In this document: positions 1-8,603 of the stretch, one piece after another
Layout of the letters: every line of letters begins with the position of its first letter
How positions within the stretch are numbered: position 1 is the first letter of the stretch
NCBI RefSeq assembly: GCF_012913485.1
Contig: NZ_CP051774.1
Span: forward strand, 3,720,001 to 3,784,000
From: Luteolibacter luteus
GTDB lineage: Bacteria; Verrucomicrobiota; Verrucomicrobiia; Verrucomicrobiales; Akkermansiaceae
Length of the DNA stretch: 64,000 bases
Direction of reading: 5' to 3'
Translations under genes and position numbers: made by a program
The notes under the pieces: generated by a model
Database searches by the model: none
What the model saw: only the letters and a program-made list of their open reading frames with translations
Told to the model about the DNA's origin: nothing

Positions 1-1597
1 CACCCACGCGCGGATTTTCACCCACCAGCATGCCCTCGTAGACGGCATCGCCAGGGGCGACGAAGAGCACGCCCCGGTCTTCAAGCATCTGGAGCGAGTA
101 AGGAGTGGCAGCTCCTGAATCCATCGAGACCAGCGTGCCAGTCGTGCGGTTCTGGATTTCGCCCGCGTGTGGAGCGTATTCCTTGAAGAGGTGGCTCATG
201 ATGCCGTGGCCGGAGGTCAGGTTGACCAGCTCGGTTTCGAAGCCGATCAGGCCACGAGTCGGGATATTTGCCTGGATGAAGACGCGGCCGCTGGCCTCGG
301 TGTCCATGTGCTCCATCATGCCCTTGCGGTTCATGAGGATCTTCAGGATCCCTTGGGTGTAGTCGCCGGGAGCTTCCACATAGAGTGTCTCGAAGGGCTC
401 AAGCACCTTGCCTGCTTCATCGCGGCGGAAAATCACCACCGGGCGGGAGACGAGAACCTCGAAGCCTTCGCGGCGCATCTGTTCGACCAGCACGGCGATC
501 TGCATGGCACCGCGGGCGGAGACGTTGAAGACGCCGGAGGTGTCGGTGTCTTCGACGGTGATGGAGATGTTGGTCTTCAACTCGCGCATCAGGCGATCGC
601 GGATGGCGCGGGAGGTCACATGCTTGCCTTCCTTGCCGGCCAGCGGGCCGTCATTGATGGAGAACTGCATCGACACGGTTGGAGGGTCGATTGCGACGAA
701 GGGAAGCGGCTCTTGATCTGCGGAACCTGCGAGGGTCTCGCCGATATTCACGTTCTCGATGCCAGCGGCGACGCCGACGATGCCACCGGCGCTGCAGCCT
801 TCCGAGTCGGTGGTCGCCAGACCGGAGTAGCTGAAGGTCTTCATCACCTTCGATTGCGTCTTGGTGCCGTCCTCGCGGAGCAGCCAGACGGTGTCGCCTT
901 TTTTCACGCTGCCACCGAGGACCTTGCCCACCGCGACACGACCCACGTAGTCGTCCCACTCGATGTTAGAGACGAGCATGAGGAAAGGAGCCTCCGGATC
1001 GGCTTTTGGGGCAGGGATGTGCTCGATGATCTTCTTGAGGAGCGGCACGCAGTCCTTCCGCTCGTCATCCGGGTGATCCATGAAGTAGCCGTCGCGGGCG
1101 GAGCCGTAACAGAAGGGAGCATTGAACTGCTCTTCGTCTGCATCCAGGTCGAGCAGCAGCTCCAGCACCTGATCGTGAACCTTCAACGGCGTAGCGAGCG
1201 GGCGGTCGATCTTGTTGACCACCACGATCGGCTTGAGGCCTTCCTGCATCGCCTTGCGGAGCACGAAGCGGGTCTGTGCCTGAGGTCCGCCGGAGGCGTC
1301 CACCACGAGAAGCACGCCGTCCACCATCTTCATCACGCGCTCCACTTCCGCGCCGAAGTCGGCGTGGCCAGGGGTGTCCACGATGTTGATCGTGTAGCCT
1401 TCCCAGTGAATGGAAGTGTTCTTGGCCTTGATGGTGATCCCCTTTTCCTTTTCGAGGTCCATGGAGTCCATGGCACGCTCTTGCTGGGCTTGGTTGTCAC
1501 GGTAGGTTCCGCCGGCCTGCAGGAGTTGGTCCACGAGCGTGGTTTTCCCGTGGTCAACGTGGGCGATAATGGCGAGGTTGCGGATCTTCAAGGACAT
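1..1597 (-). CDS. typA: GTP-binding protein TypA/BipA (partial, 3' end outside window)
   Basis: Ribosome-associated translational GTPase of the TypA/BipA family. The minus-strand protein begins [20 protein letters not shown], with the P-loop form [10 protein letters not shown], then the G3 motif DTPGHADF and G4 NKID, followed by the EF-G-like domains. It runs off the left edge, so the C-terminal domain is missing from the window. The ATG at 1597 is chosen because the family begins a few residues before the P-loop. Family members bind the ribosome under stress and help 50S assembly; nothing in the neighbourhood refines that role. A long plus-strand frame over this gene is its antisense shadow. 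Confidence 0.95.
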   Translation of the reverse strand, partial: MSLKIRNLAIIAHVDHGKTTLVDQLLQAGGTYRDNQAQQERAMDSMDLEKEKGITIKAKNTSIHWEGYTINIVDTPGHADFGAEVERVMKMVDGVLLVVDASGGPQAQTRFVLRKAMQEGLKPIVVVNKIDRPLATPLKVHDQVLELLLDLDADEEQFNAPFCYGSARDGYFMDHPDDERKDCVPLLKKIIEHIPAPKADPEAPFLMLVSNIEWDDYVGRVAVGKVLGGSVKKGDTVWLLREDGTKTQSKVMKTFSYSGLATTDSEGCSAGGIVGVAAGIENVNIGETLAGSADQEPLPFVAIDPPTVSMQFSINDGPLAGKEGKHVTSRAIRDRLMRELKTNISITVEDTDTSGVFNVSARGAMQIAVLVEQMRREGFEVLVSRPVVIFRRDEAGKVLEPFETLYVEAPGDYTQGILKILMNRKGMMEHMDTEASGRVFIQANIPTRGLIGFETELVNLTSGHGIMSHLFKEYAPHAGEIQNRTTGTLVSMDSGAATPYSLQMLEDRGVLFVAPGDAVYEGMLVGENPRVG

Positions 1598-1805
1598 GGC
1601 GCGGCGGGGCCCTGGACAAGGGCGGGGCGGGGCTATGGACGCTTTTCCCCGAATTGGCAAGGGGGAAGCATGTGACGTTCCAGCCGCCGAAGGAAGTCAA
1701 GAGGCACAAAAGGTGCGGGATCCGCGCAATTTTCCGGATTCGGAAGGGCGGCTACCGGAACCCGAGGTTTCCCCCGGGCTCCGGCGGCAAGTCACGAGGG
1801 CCTTC

Positions 1806-2708
1806 TCAAGGGCTCACGCCCGGGAAGGCTGCCACGACGAACTCCGAAGTGACGGGCAGGGCACCGCCATCTTGGACGAAGATGCGCCATTTTCCGTCCG
1901 TGTAGCGCACCCCCAGCGATTCATCGACGTTCTTCGGGGCGGCCTCGGTGAATACGTGCTGGATGAAAAGGACGGCATCCGGCTTCCCATCGGTGAGGGG
2001 ATTGGTGATGACGGTTTCACTTCCGGTGGTATTGGCCGCGGCGGCGGTGTGGCGGAACGAGATGGGAGCCTTTGCCACGGCAAGGTTGGTAACGTCCGCG
2101 ATATGGTAGGTCGACACAGTTTGAGCCTGTCCGTTTTCTTGGAAAAGGGCCCATCTCGCCGAGCTTTGCGGTGCACGCGAGCCCGCCGGGATGTAGAAGA
2201 GACCCATCACGTTACGCTGCATGCCAGGTTGCAAGGTCGGGTAAGGATTGCACATGTGGGTCGCCAGAAGCCTCGCTTGCGCGTTGTTCTTCTGGATGGT
2301 GAAGAACGCCAGATTCCCGTCCAGATTCGCAGGTCCCACGCCGACCGGTTTGGTAGTCGGCAGGATCATGACGTTGAAATTCGCGTTCGCGGGGATGTCC
2401 TCGCCATCCTCGTTCACGATCTGCCATTTCTTGAACAGATTGCTGTAAAGCACTCCGACCGGATGGGGATTGGCGACGCCGGTCGAATATTGGGTAATGA
2501 CCGGGCGAAGAGTGGATTTTCCGTTCAGTGCCGGATGTTCCAAGGTGAGCAGGCTACCGGATGTATTGCTCGGGGCAGAGGTGAAGCGATAGATCTTCGC
2601 TGCAGCTCCAGCTGCCGTCGCCGGAGAGGCTGTGAACAGCAGGCAGGCCAAGGCGAACGGGACGAGCCCGGAGGACAACCATGAAGGAAGAGTAGGATGT
2701 AATTTCAT
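1806..2708 (-). CDS. secreted protein with DUF7452-like repeats
   Basis: About 300 residues. An N-terminal signal peptide (hydrophobic stretch LVPFALACLLFTASPATA) implies export. The mature part has internal repeats of the pattern N-P-L/A-x-x-G-K/N ... HPVGV/SLGV-x-Y ... KW-x-I-x-x-x-D-G, clearest near residues 55-115 and 210-295, with a weaker middle copy. This resembles the DUF7452 family as I remember it, whose function is unknown. The ATG at 2708 gives a clean signal peptide. An in-frame TTG at 2729 lies just downstream of GGAAGG and could be the true start, adding seven residues. It has its own intergenic spaces on both sides and looks monocistronic. Confidence 0.7.
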   Translation of the reverse strand: MKLHPTLPSWLSSGLVPFALACLLFTASPATAAGAAAKIYRFTSAPSNTSGSLLTLEHPALNGKSTLRPVITQYSTGVANPHPVGVLYSNLFKKWQIVNEDGEDIPANANFNVMILPTTKPVGVGPANLDGNLAFFTIQKNNAQARLLATHMCNPYPTLQPGMQRNVMGLFYIPAGSRAPQSSARWALFQENGQAQTVSTYHIADVTNLAVAKAPISFRHTAAAANTTGSETVITNPLTDGKPDAVLFIQHVFTEAAPKNVDESLGVRYTDGKWRIFVQDGGALPVTSEFVVAAFPGVSP

Positions 2709-2877
2709 AAATCGCGGATTACGCCGCAAAGGCCTTCCTATGTGGAAGTTATGACTCGGGTCAATACCCTTGTTTTTTGAAACCGAGCGGGTTTCTGCGA
2801 CGGATAAGGTTGTCGGGAATTCGATCCGACGAGCCGTAAATTTCGTTTTGAACAGGCCGGGTGAACCGGGTCGCGAT

Positions 2878-3486
2878 TTACGCCGGCCAAGCCATCATCG
2901 CCTGATCTGCAACTCCTTTCAGGTCCTCGTAGGTCGCTCCGCTGGCCGACTGCACGGACATGCCTTGGACGACCGCGGAGATATAGCGGGCCAGGCGGAA
3001 AGGATCCACCTCGGTGGAAAATTCCCCCGCTTGCTTCGCCTGCTCAAAGCGCCGCGCCATCGTTTCGAATGTTCCGCTCCGCAGGGAAATCAGCTGATTC
3101 TTTACCGCTGCAGCCTCGTCGCCACAGACCAGTGCTCCTTGGATGGTCAGGCAGCCCCCCGGATTCGCCGGGTTTCCTAGCACCCAAGCCGCACCATCGA
3201 GGAGCTTTTCCGCCACTTCCTTTGCGGTCGGCGCTTCAAAAGCCTTGGGAATATAGGCTCCCGGGCCTGTTGAATATCGATCTAGGGCCTTGCGGAAGAG
3301 GGCCTCCTTGTTTCCGAAGGCTGCATAGAGGCTCGGCTTGTTGATTCCCATCGCCTCCGTGAGGTCGGTCATCGAAGTTCCCTCGTATCCCTTCGCCCAG
3401 AAGACGCGCAGCGCCTTCTCCAAGGCCTCATCAGGATCAAACTCCCGTGGACGGCCCATTGAGGATGAGGGTCTGCGAACTTCCAT
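2878..3486 (-). CDS. TetR/AcrR-family transcriptional regulator
   Basis: A 202-residue one-component repressor. The N-terminal HTH is recognisable (about residues 15-60: DEALEKALRVFWAKGYEGTS, then the recognition segment GINKPSLYAAFGNKEALF). The C-terminal half is a typical variable ligand-binding domain ending in an interface-like helix. A second in-frame ATG at 3459 (MGRPREF) is also plausible because many family members start with GRPREFD. It is divergent from thioredoxin across a 141-bp gap holding a perfect inverted repeat, so it may regulate itself and possibly that gene. Ligand unknown. Confidence 0.88.
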   Translation of the reverse strand: MEVRRPSSSMGRPREFDPDEALEKALRVFWAKGYEGTSMTDLTEAMGINKPSLYAAFGNKEALFRKALDRYSTGPGAYIPKAFEAPTAKEVAEKLLDGAAWVLGNPANPGGCLTIQGALVCGDEAAAVKNQLISLRSGTFETMARRFEQAKQAGEFSTEVDPFRLARYISAVVQGMSVQSASGATYEDLKGVADQAMMAWPA

Positions 3487-3498
3487 ACTTGGCGGTAA

Positions 3499-3520
3499 AA
3501 AACTCCCTTGACGGAGTTTT
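3499..3520. promoter_or_regulatory. perfect 8-bp inverted repeat between tetR and trxA
   Basis: AAAACTCC, a 6-nt spacer, then GGAGTTTT. It is centred about 24 bp upstream of the regulator ATG at 3486, and on the plus strand it contains TTGACG, which could serve as a -35 box for the thioredoxin gene. Position and symmetry fit a TetR operator. It could also be a small bidirectional hairpin, though neither adjacent gene ends here. Confidence 0.45.
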
Positions 3521-3627
3521 GTCCATATGTTACATCAATACCGTTCGTTACAAAAGTCTCGGGTGAGAAACTTCCGGCCCTTCGGCCGCAGGCGCTACCT
3601 CCCGGGCGAACACAACCAGGTAAAACC

Positions 3628-3945
3628 ATGAAAGCCATTGCGCTTACCACTGAGTCCTTCGATGCCGCCATCTCCGGCACGACGCAGCCCGTCCTCGTCG
3701 ACTTCTGGGCCGACTGGTGCGGTCCCTGCAAAATGATTGGCCCGGTCGTCGAGGAGATCGCTGCAGAAAACGAGGGAAAGGCCCTCGTGGCGAAAGTGGA
3801 TATTTCCGATAATATCGAGCTCGCCCGACGCTTTGGCGTCCAAGCGATCCCGACGCTGATTATCTTCAAGGACGGCAAACCGGTGAATGTCTTCCGCGGC
3901 CTGCAGGACAAGCGCGTCCTGACAGAGGCTCTAGCGGCAGCATGA
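3628..3945 (+). CDS. trxA: thioredoxin
   Basis: A 105-residue cytoplasmic thiol-disulfide oxidoreductase of standard length. The active site WCGPCK has Cys31 and Cys34; the preceding strand VLVDFWADW and the cis-proline loop QAIPTL (Pro74) are intact. The upstream in-frame extension to 3508 is rejected because the fold starts at MKAIALTTESF and the ATG at 3628 gives the normal family length. No signal peptide. It is divergent from a TetR regulator, so the shared intergenic region probably holds its promoter. Confidence 0.95.
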   Translation: MKAIALTTESFDAAISGTTQPVLVDFWADWCGPCKMIGPVVEEIAAENEGKALVAKVDISDNIELARRFGVQAIPTLIIFKDGKPVNVFRGLQDKRVLTEALAAA

Positions 3946-3974
3946 GCCCCTAGCTTGGAATGAAAGGTGGACTT

Positions 3975-4025
3975 CAGCCCGTGCGAGCGCAGGGTCGCCG
4001 CGCGGGCTGATGACCGCCTTTTTTG
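3975..4025 (+). terminator. probable terminator after trxA
   Basis: An 11-bp stem (3975-3985 with 3999-4009, one G-T pair) around a 13-nt loop, with a run of seven Ts at 4019-4025. The T-run starts about 10 nt after the stem, which is further than ideal. Confidence 0.5.
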
Positions 4026-4037
4026 TCTCTGATCCCG

Positions 4038-5249
4038 ATGAATGACCTTGGCAAAGGTAGCCGCTCGCTGCTGCCCATCTTCCTTCTTTCCGCGGCGGGC
4101 TTCACGGTGCTAACCACGGAATTCATTATCGTGGGTCTGCTTCCCGCGATGGCCCGTGATCTCCGCGTAAGCGTCCCCACTGCGGGGCTGCTGGTGACGC
4201 TCTTCGCCTTTACCGTAGCGGCGGTCGGACCGCCGCTGACGGCCTTTGCTTCGCGCTTCGAACGGAAGCGGCTTTTCGTCGCGACCTTGGTGCTCTTCTC
4301 GGTTTCCAATTTGTTGGCCGCGCTATCTGCGAATTTCGGCGTGATGGCCTTCGCCCGGTTTATCCCGGCGGTAATGCTGCCGATCTTTTGGGCACTGGCG
4401 AGTGAGACCGCGGTCCAGATCACCGGCCCGGAGAAGGCAGGGAAGGCGATCTCGATGGTCTCCTTTGGCGTGGTGGCGGCAACCATCTTCGGCATTCCGA
4501 TCGGGACCTTGGTGGCGGATGCCTTCGGCTGGCGGGTGGCTTTCGGAAGTCTTGCCGCCTTGGCCTTCGCGAAAGCAGCACTCTTGTTCTTCTTCCTGCC
4601 AAGCATGGCCGGAAAAAAGGAGGAGGCCTCCGTCTTGAAGCAGATGAGTATTCTGCGAGATCCGATGATCGCGGGGCACGTGTTGCTTTCCCTGCTGGTT
4701 TTTGCAGGGATGTTCACTTCCTACACCTATCTGGCCGATATCCTTGAGCGACTTGGTCATTTTGATGGGGCCACGGTGGGCTGGATCCTCATGGGCTTCG
4801 GCGGGATGGGCCTGCTGGGGAATTGGCTCGGGGGCCGTTTAGTGGATCGCAGCGCCTTGGGAGCCTCGATTACCTTCTCGATCCCGATCGCCATCGCCAT
4901 GATCTCGGTGGTTCCGGTGGTGCAGTCTTTTGGTTGGCTAGCGGTGGTGCTTGGCATCTGGGGCACAGCTCAAGCAGCGCTTTTTACGGTGTCGCACGTC
5001 CGCGTGATGAAGTCGGCTTCCGCCAATGCAGCCCTCGGGGCTTCGCTGAATATCTCTGGTGCCAATATGGGCATCGGCTTGGGTGCGATGGTTGGGGGCC
5101 GCGTCATTGACCATTATGGCCTGTCTTTTGTCGGGTGGGCTGCCGCAGGAGTGGTCGGCATCGCGGTGATTCTTTCGGTCGTCCTCATGTTCGCCCGCCG
5201 GTCGAAGGAGTGCCCCGCCGGGATCGTCGAGTGTAGCGGTGGGCTTTAA
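4038..5249 (+). CDS. MFS transporter, AraJ/DHA1-like efflux permease
   Basis: A 403-residue inner-membrane protein with about 12 hydrophobic segments. TM1 carries FTVLTTEFIIVGLLPAMA, the T-E-F-[IVM]-x-x-G-L-L-P signature of the AraJ/YdhP/NepI drug and sugar efflux subgroup. The loop after TM2 (SRFERKRL) matches the MFS A-motif region in degenerate form. The ATG at 4038 is preferred over the TTG at 4023 because the latter lies inside the T-run of the upstream hairpin. Substrate cannot be read from sequence. The following methyltransferase starts 51 bp downstream on the same strand and may be cotranscribed. Confidence 0.87.
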   Translation: MNDLGKGSRSLLPIFLLSAAGFTVLTTEFIIVGLLPAMARDLRVSVPTAGLLVTLFAFTVAAVGPPLTAFASRFERKRLFVATLVLFSVSNLLAALSANFGVMAFARFIPAVMLPIFWALASETAVQITGPEKAGKAISMVSFGVVAATIFGIPIGTLVADAFGWRVAFGSLAALAFAKAALLFFFLPSMAGKKEEASVLKQMSILRDPMIAGHVLLSLLVFAGMFTSYTYLADILERLGHFDGATVGWILMGFGGMGLLGNWLGGRLVDRSALGASITFSIPIAIAMISVVPVVQSFGWLAVVLGIWGTAQAALFTVSHVRVMKSASANAALGASLNISGANMGIGLGAMVGGRVIDHYGLSFVGWAAAGVVGIAVILSVVLMFARRSKECPAGIVECSGGL

Positions 5250-5300
5250 GTGCTTCGGACCGTCACTTGCATCCCCGCCCATCGGGGCCATCGTCGCCGC

Positions 5301-6107
5301 ATGTCGGACGACGCGGACTTTGCTACGAACATCAAGCGCTTCACGGGTTTCGCCGGTCACTACGACGCCTTTCGCCCGACTCTGCCCGAAGCGCTCTCAG
5401 GCCTGCTGCTCGAAGTCGCCCGCGCTCATAAAAGCAGCACTGTCGTCGATCTTGGCAGCGGCACCGGTCTCTCCACCCGCTACTGGAGCGGGAAGGTAAG
5501 GGAAGTCATCGGCATCGAACCCACCGATGCCATGCGTGAGGAAGCGGAACGTCACGGCGGGGCAGGCGTTTCTTATCGTCGCGGCTTTTCCCATGACACC
5601 GGACTTCCCGATGGGAGTGCTTCGATCGTGGTGTGCTCGCAGGCGCTGCACTGGATGGATCCGCAGGGGACTTTCAAGGAGGCGAAGCGTATCCTTAGGC
5701 CGGGAGGTGTTTTCGCGGCCTGCGATTATGATTGGCCGCCGGTTACGGGAGTCTGGGAACTCGATCAAGCCTATCAAGCCTGCGACCAGCGCGGTCGTGA
5801 AATGGAACGGGCACACGCCCTTTCCGAAGGCATCAAGTTTCAAGAGAAGTCCGGCCATCTGGATCGCATGAGATCGAGCGGAGCCTTTCGTTGGACACGT
5901 GAGGTTCTACTCCATCACGAGGAACAGGGAGACGCAGCGCGCCTTGTGGGGCTGCTCTTCAGCCAAGGCAGCGTGCAGACCGTGCTGAAAGCCGGTTTCA
6001 ACGAAGCTGATATGGGCATCGATCGTTTCCGCGAGCTTGCGACCGCTCTCATGCCCCAGGCCAAGCGATGGCTGTGGTGCTCGCGCGTGAGGATCGGTGT
6101 TGTCTGA
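5301..6107 (+). CDS. class I SAM-dependent methyltransferase
   Basis: A 268-residue soluble protein. Motif I (VVDLGSGTGLST), an acidic residue ending strand 2 (GIEPTDAMREEAE), motif post-I/II (ASIVVCSQALHWMD) and the motif III region (KRILRPGGVFA) are all in order. The pattern QALHWMD resembles the small-molecule methyltransferase group related to yeast Tmt1 and UbiE-like enzymes; the acceptor is unknown. The start at 5301 (MSDDADF) is chosen because the upstream in-frame residues are arginine-rich and not family-like. It ends directly before the convergent DUF5069 gene. Confidence 0.82.
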   Translation: MSDDADFATNIKRFTGFAGHYDAFRPTLPEALSGLLLEVARAHKSSTVVDLGSGTGLSTRYWSGKVREVIGIEPTDAMREEAERHGGAGVSYRRGFSHDTGLPDGSASIVVCSQALHWMDPQGTFKEAKRILRPGGVFAACDYDWPPVTGVWELDQAYQACDQRGREMERAHALSEGIKFQEKSGHLDRMRSSGAFRWTREVLLHHEEQGDAARLVGLLFSQGSVQTVLKAGFNEADMGIDRFRELATALMPQAKRWLWCSRVRIGVV

Positions 6108-6108
6108 G

Positions 6109-6552
6109 CTAGCTCCACCGCACCGGCCGTCCTTCATCGAGATCGATGAAGTCGAACATCGTCAGTGCCGCGTCCTCCGGAAATCCGGATTCCGCCAACC
6201 GAAAATGCACGCGTGCAGCGGTTGCATCGCGCCAGCCGAGCTTCATCATGAAGCCGTTCCAAACTTCGATCTCCTCGCCGGAAGGCTTCCGGCCTTTCTC
6301 GAAGGCCCATTCCAAAATCTCCTCATCGCTTCCGCCCTTCAGCACGCGTGCTTCCAGGGCGCTGTAATCAATCCCGAGAAAGGAACAGCAGCGCTGATCA
6401 AAGCCACCCTTGATTCCCCGGACCTCTGCCCAGAGCGGCGGCAGCGCGGCCTTCGAATCGAGGCGGATCTTATCCAGCATCCGACCGAAGTGGACGAAGC
6501 CACTCACCTGATCGTAGGGACTGCGGAGACCGGGGATGAGAGTCGCACTCAT
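6109..6552 (-). CDS. DUF5069 domain protein (paralogue 1)
   Basis: A 147-residue soluble protein without signal or membrane segments. It has the family pattern: an N-terminal LIPGLRSPYDQVSGFVHFGRM, then a centre with FLGID and EEILEW, and a C-terminal MFDFIDLDEGR. It is a clear paralogue of the protein at 14132-14578, which shares LxRMLDK, xGID and EILEWxxxxxxKP. The family is widespread in Verrucomicrobiota, function unknown. The ATG at 6552 is preferred over the track start at 6729 because the upstream extension is low-complexity and outside the domain. Confidence 0.75.
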   Translation of the reverse strand: MSATLIPGLRSPYDQVSGFVHFGRMLDKIRLDSKAALPPLWAEVRGIKGGFDQRCCSFLGIDYSALEARVLKGGSDEEILEWAFEKGRKPSGEEIEVWNGFMMKLGWRDATAARVHFRLAESGFPEDAALTMFDFIDLDEGRPVRWS

Positions 6553-6827
6553 GGGCGCCGCCAAGCTTCGTGGGGCCATTGCACGAGTAAAGCCGGATTG
6601 AGCGGTGGCCGGCTCCGATCTCCGCGGTAAGAACGGAGGAAAGAGAAAAATCACATCGGAGGCCTGCCCTCTCCGTGTCCCCCCCGGGCCGGTGTAGGGC
6701 AGGCGCACCGATGAATCTGTGCAAAGCATGCCCTATCTATCAAAAAAGATCTATCAGGCCCGGCGATGATTGTTAGCAGTGGGTAAACCCCGATGTCATT
6801 GTAGTGGAATGCACTACGTGAGGGGAG

Positions 6828-7496
6828 TCAGGTCGTCGGATGGTCCAGTTTCCAAGCAATTGCCTTTCTTAAGAGCTCGGAGGCGTCCTTTAGTTCCAAC
6901 TTATCCTTAATTCTCGCGCGATAAGTTTCGATCGTTTTCACATCGACTCCCAGTTGCTCCGCGATCTGCCGTGTGCCGAAGCCCTGTCCCACCAGATCGA
7001 AGACCTGGAGTTCCCGGTCCGTGAGCAGCTCGAATGAAATTCCGGGGGTTGTCTTGGGCTTTCCGACCATGCGGGAAAGCATCTCCGCGGAGAGGGCCTC
7101 GCTCAGGAAGACCTTGCCATCCAGTACCTGGCGGATGGCTTCCAAGATCTTGCGGGTGGCTTCCTGTTTGGTGATGTAACCATGGGCCCCGGCGCGGATC
7201 ACCCGCTCTGCATAAAGGTTCTCCTCTTGCATCGAGACCACCAGGACCCGGACATCCGGATACATCACCCGCAAGTCCTTGATCAGATCCAAGCCGTTCG
7301 AGCGACGGAGCGAGAGATCGACAATCGCCAGCGTCGGGGCCTCCTTGCCGATCAATTCGAGAGCACCGGCACGATCCTCCGCCTCGCCGCAAACTTTCAT
7401 GTCCGCCTCGCGGTTGATCACTTCCGCGAGCCGTTCGCGGACCATCGGATGATCGTCCACGATCACGATGCGAACGACGGATGAGGACTCACTCAT
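6828..7496 (-). CDS. NarL/FixJ-family response regulator
   Basis: A 222-residue cytoplasmic DNA-binding regulator. The receiver domain has the acidic pocket (Asp14, Asp15), phospho-acceptor Asp60 in AIVDLSLR, Ser88 and Lys110 (HGYITKQEA). The C-terminal LuxR-type HTH carries LTDRELQVFDLVGQGFGTRQ, followed by QLGVDVKTIETYRARIKDKL. The start MSESSS at 7496 overlaps the end of the upstream histidine kinase by 8 bp, a typical translationally coupled pair. It is the last gene of a long minus-strand run that includes the LRR kinase. Confidence 0.95.
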   Translation of the reverse strand: MSESSSVVRIVIVDDHPMVRERLAEVINREADMKVCGEAEDRAGALELIGKEAPTLAIVDLSLRRSNGLDLIKDLRVMYPDVRVLVVSMQEENLYAERVIRAGAHGYITKQEATRKILEAIRQVLDGKVFLSEALSAEMLSRMVGKPKTTPGISFELLTDRELQVFDLVGQGFGTRQIAEQLGVDVKTIETYRARIKDKLELKDASELLRKAIAWKLDHPTT

Positions 7497-8595
7497 GGTC
7501 AGGGGAATCATGGTTGGAAACGCAGCGCACGATCACGCCGCGGCCATTATTGGGGGCGATCTCCAGTTTTGCTCCGATGGCTTTCGCACGATATTCCATG
7601 ATGTGCAACCCCATGCCCAGCCCGGAGCGGGCTTCGGCTTTCATGCCTTTCCCGTTGTCACGGATCCTGAGGTCGAACGAGTCGATCGAGGATTCGAATT
7701 CGATGTCGAGTTCGCTGGCGTCTGCATGCTTCAGGGTATTGTTCACCGCCTCTTGGGCGATGCGGTAAAGTTGGACCGCTGTTCCTTCACTCAGGGCGGA
7801 TGGCAGTTCCGCGACGCTTACCGAGCAGCGGAGCCCAGTGCGCTTGGAGGCTCCGTTTGCAAGCGCCAGCAAGGCGGTCTCAAGCCCCTCTTCATCGAGC
7901 CGCACCGGATAGAGCCCTTTGGCCACGTCGCGGGCCTGCGTGATCGCATCATCGATAAGCCCCACGATTTCCGTGGCGTCACCCGACTCGGTGCTGCCCT
8001 GTTCCTCCAGCTTGCGCTGTAGCATGCTGGTGGAGAAAGCAGTGGCGACCAGATGCTGGCAGAGGCCGTCATGGATGTCCTGGCCGATGCGGGCTTGTTC
8101 GGTCTCGCGGATTTCCAGGATGTGATTTTCCAGCTTCAGTCGCTCCCGGACTTCCGCCTGGAGGCGCGCGGTGCGGTCCCGCACGCGGGCTTCCAGCGAG
8201 TCATTGAGCGAGCGCAGGGAATCGACGAGCCGGACGACGATGAGCAGCACGCCCAGACGAAGTGCCGCGTTGGCGAAGGGCAAATACATGGGCGTCCCCG
8301 GCCTCTCGGTGATGATGTCCGCATTCAGGGAGACCAGGCAGGCGAGAACCGCGCAGGCAAGGGCGGCTCTCCAGCTCGCATGGCGGCTCACGTAGAGCAC
8401 GGGAAGCAGGTAGAAAAAGGCGCTGCCGAGTTGCGGCGTGATCACCATATCGACCGAGCCGATGCCCAGGATGATCAGGGTCCCGATGAGAACGGCGAAC
8501 CACTGCGGTGGAGCTTTCCAAAAGGAGGCGGATGGTTTCGGGGGTTCCTGGGAAGCAGCCATCGGGAGCAATCCGGCCGGGGAAGTCGTTGCCAT
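7489..8595 (-). CDS. membrane histidine kinase, NarX/DesK-like (HisKA_3)
   Basis: 368 residues. The N-terminal region (about 30-128) has four to five hydrophobic segments and little periplasmic sequence, so it probably senses a membrane-associated or intracellular cue. A coiled coil (about 128-165) leads to the HisKA_3 dimerisation motif with phospho-acceptor His175 (QDIHDGLCQHL). The HATPase domain has an N box (EAVNNTLKHA), G1 DNGKGM and G2 GLGMGLHIM. The ATG at 8595 lies 8 bp after the stop of the LRR kinase, and the 3' end overlaps the response regulator. Cognate partner: the regulator at 6828. Confidence 0.92.
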   Translation of the reverse strand: MATTSPAGLLPMAASQEPPKPSASFWKAPPQWFAVLIGTLIILGIGSVDMVITPQLGSAFFYLLPVLYVSRHASWRAALACAVLACLVSLNADIITERPGTPMYLPFANAALRLGVLLIVVRLVDSLRSLNDSLEARVRDRTARLQAEVRERLKLENHILEIRETEQARIGQDIHDGLCQHLVATAFSTSMLQRKLEEQGSTESGDATEIVGLIDDAITQARDVAKGLYPVRLDEEGLETALLALANGASKRTGLRCSVSVAELPSALSEGTAVQLYRIAQEAVNNTLKHADASELDIEFESSIDSFDLRIRDNGKGMKAEARSGLGMGLHIMEYRAKAIGAKLEIAPNNGRGVIVRCVSNHDSPDHE

Positions 8596-8603
8596 AGAAC
8601 ACT

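Noticed and set aside
167-1675. 502-codon plus-strand open frame
   Set aside because: Exact antisense of typA; the composition (many His/Val/Asp) and lack of any motif are typical of a shadow frame in GC-rich DNA.
6801-6817. GTAGTG/CACTAC hairpin after the response regulator gene
   Set aside because: A 6-bp stem without a T-run on the minus strand; too weak to call a terminator.
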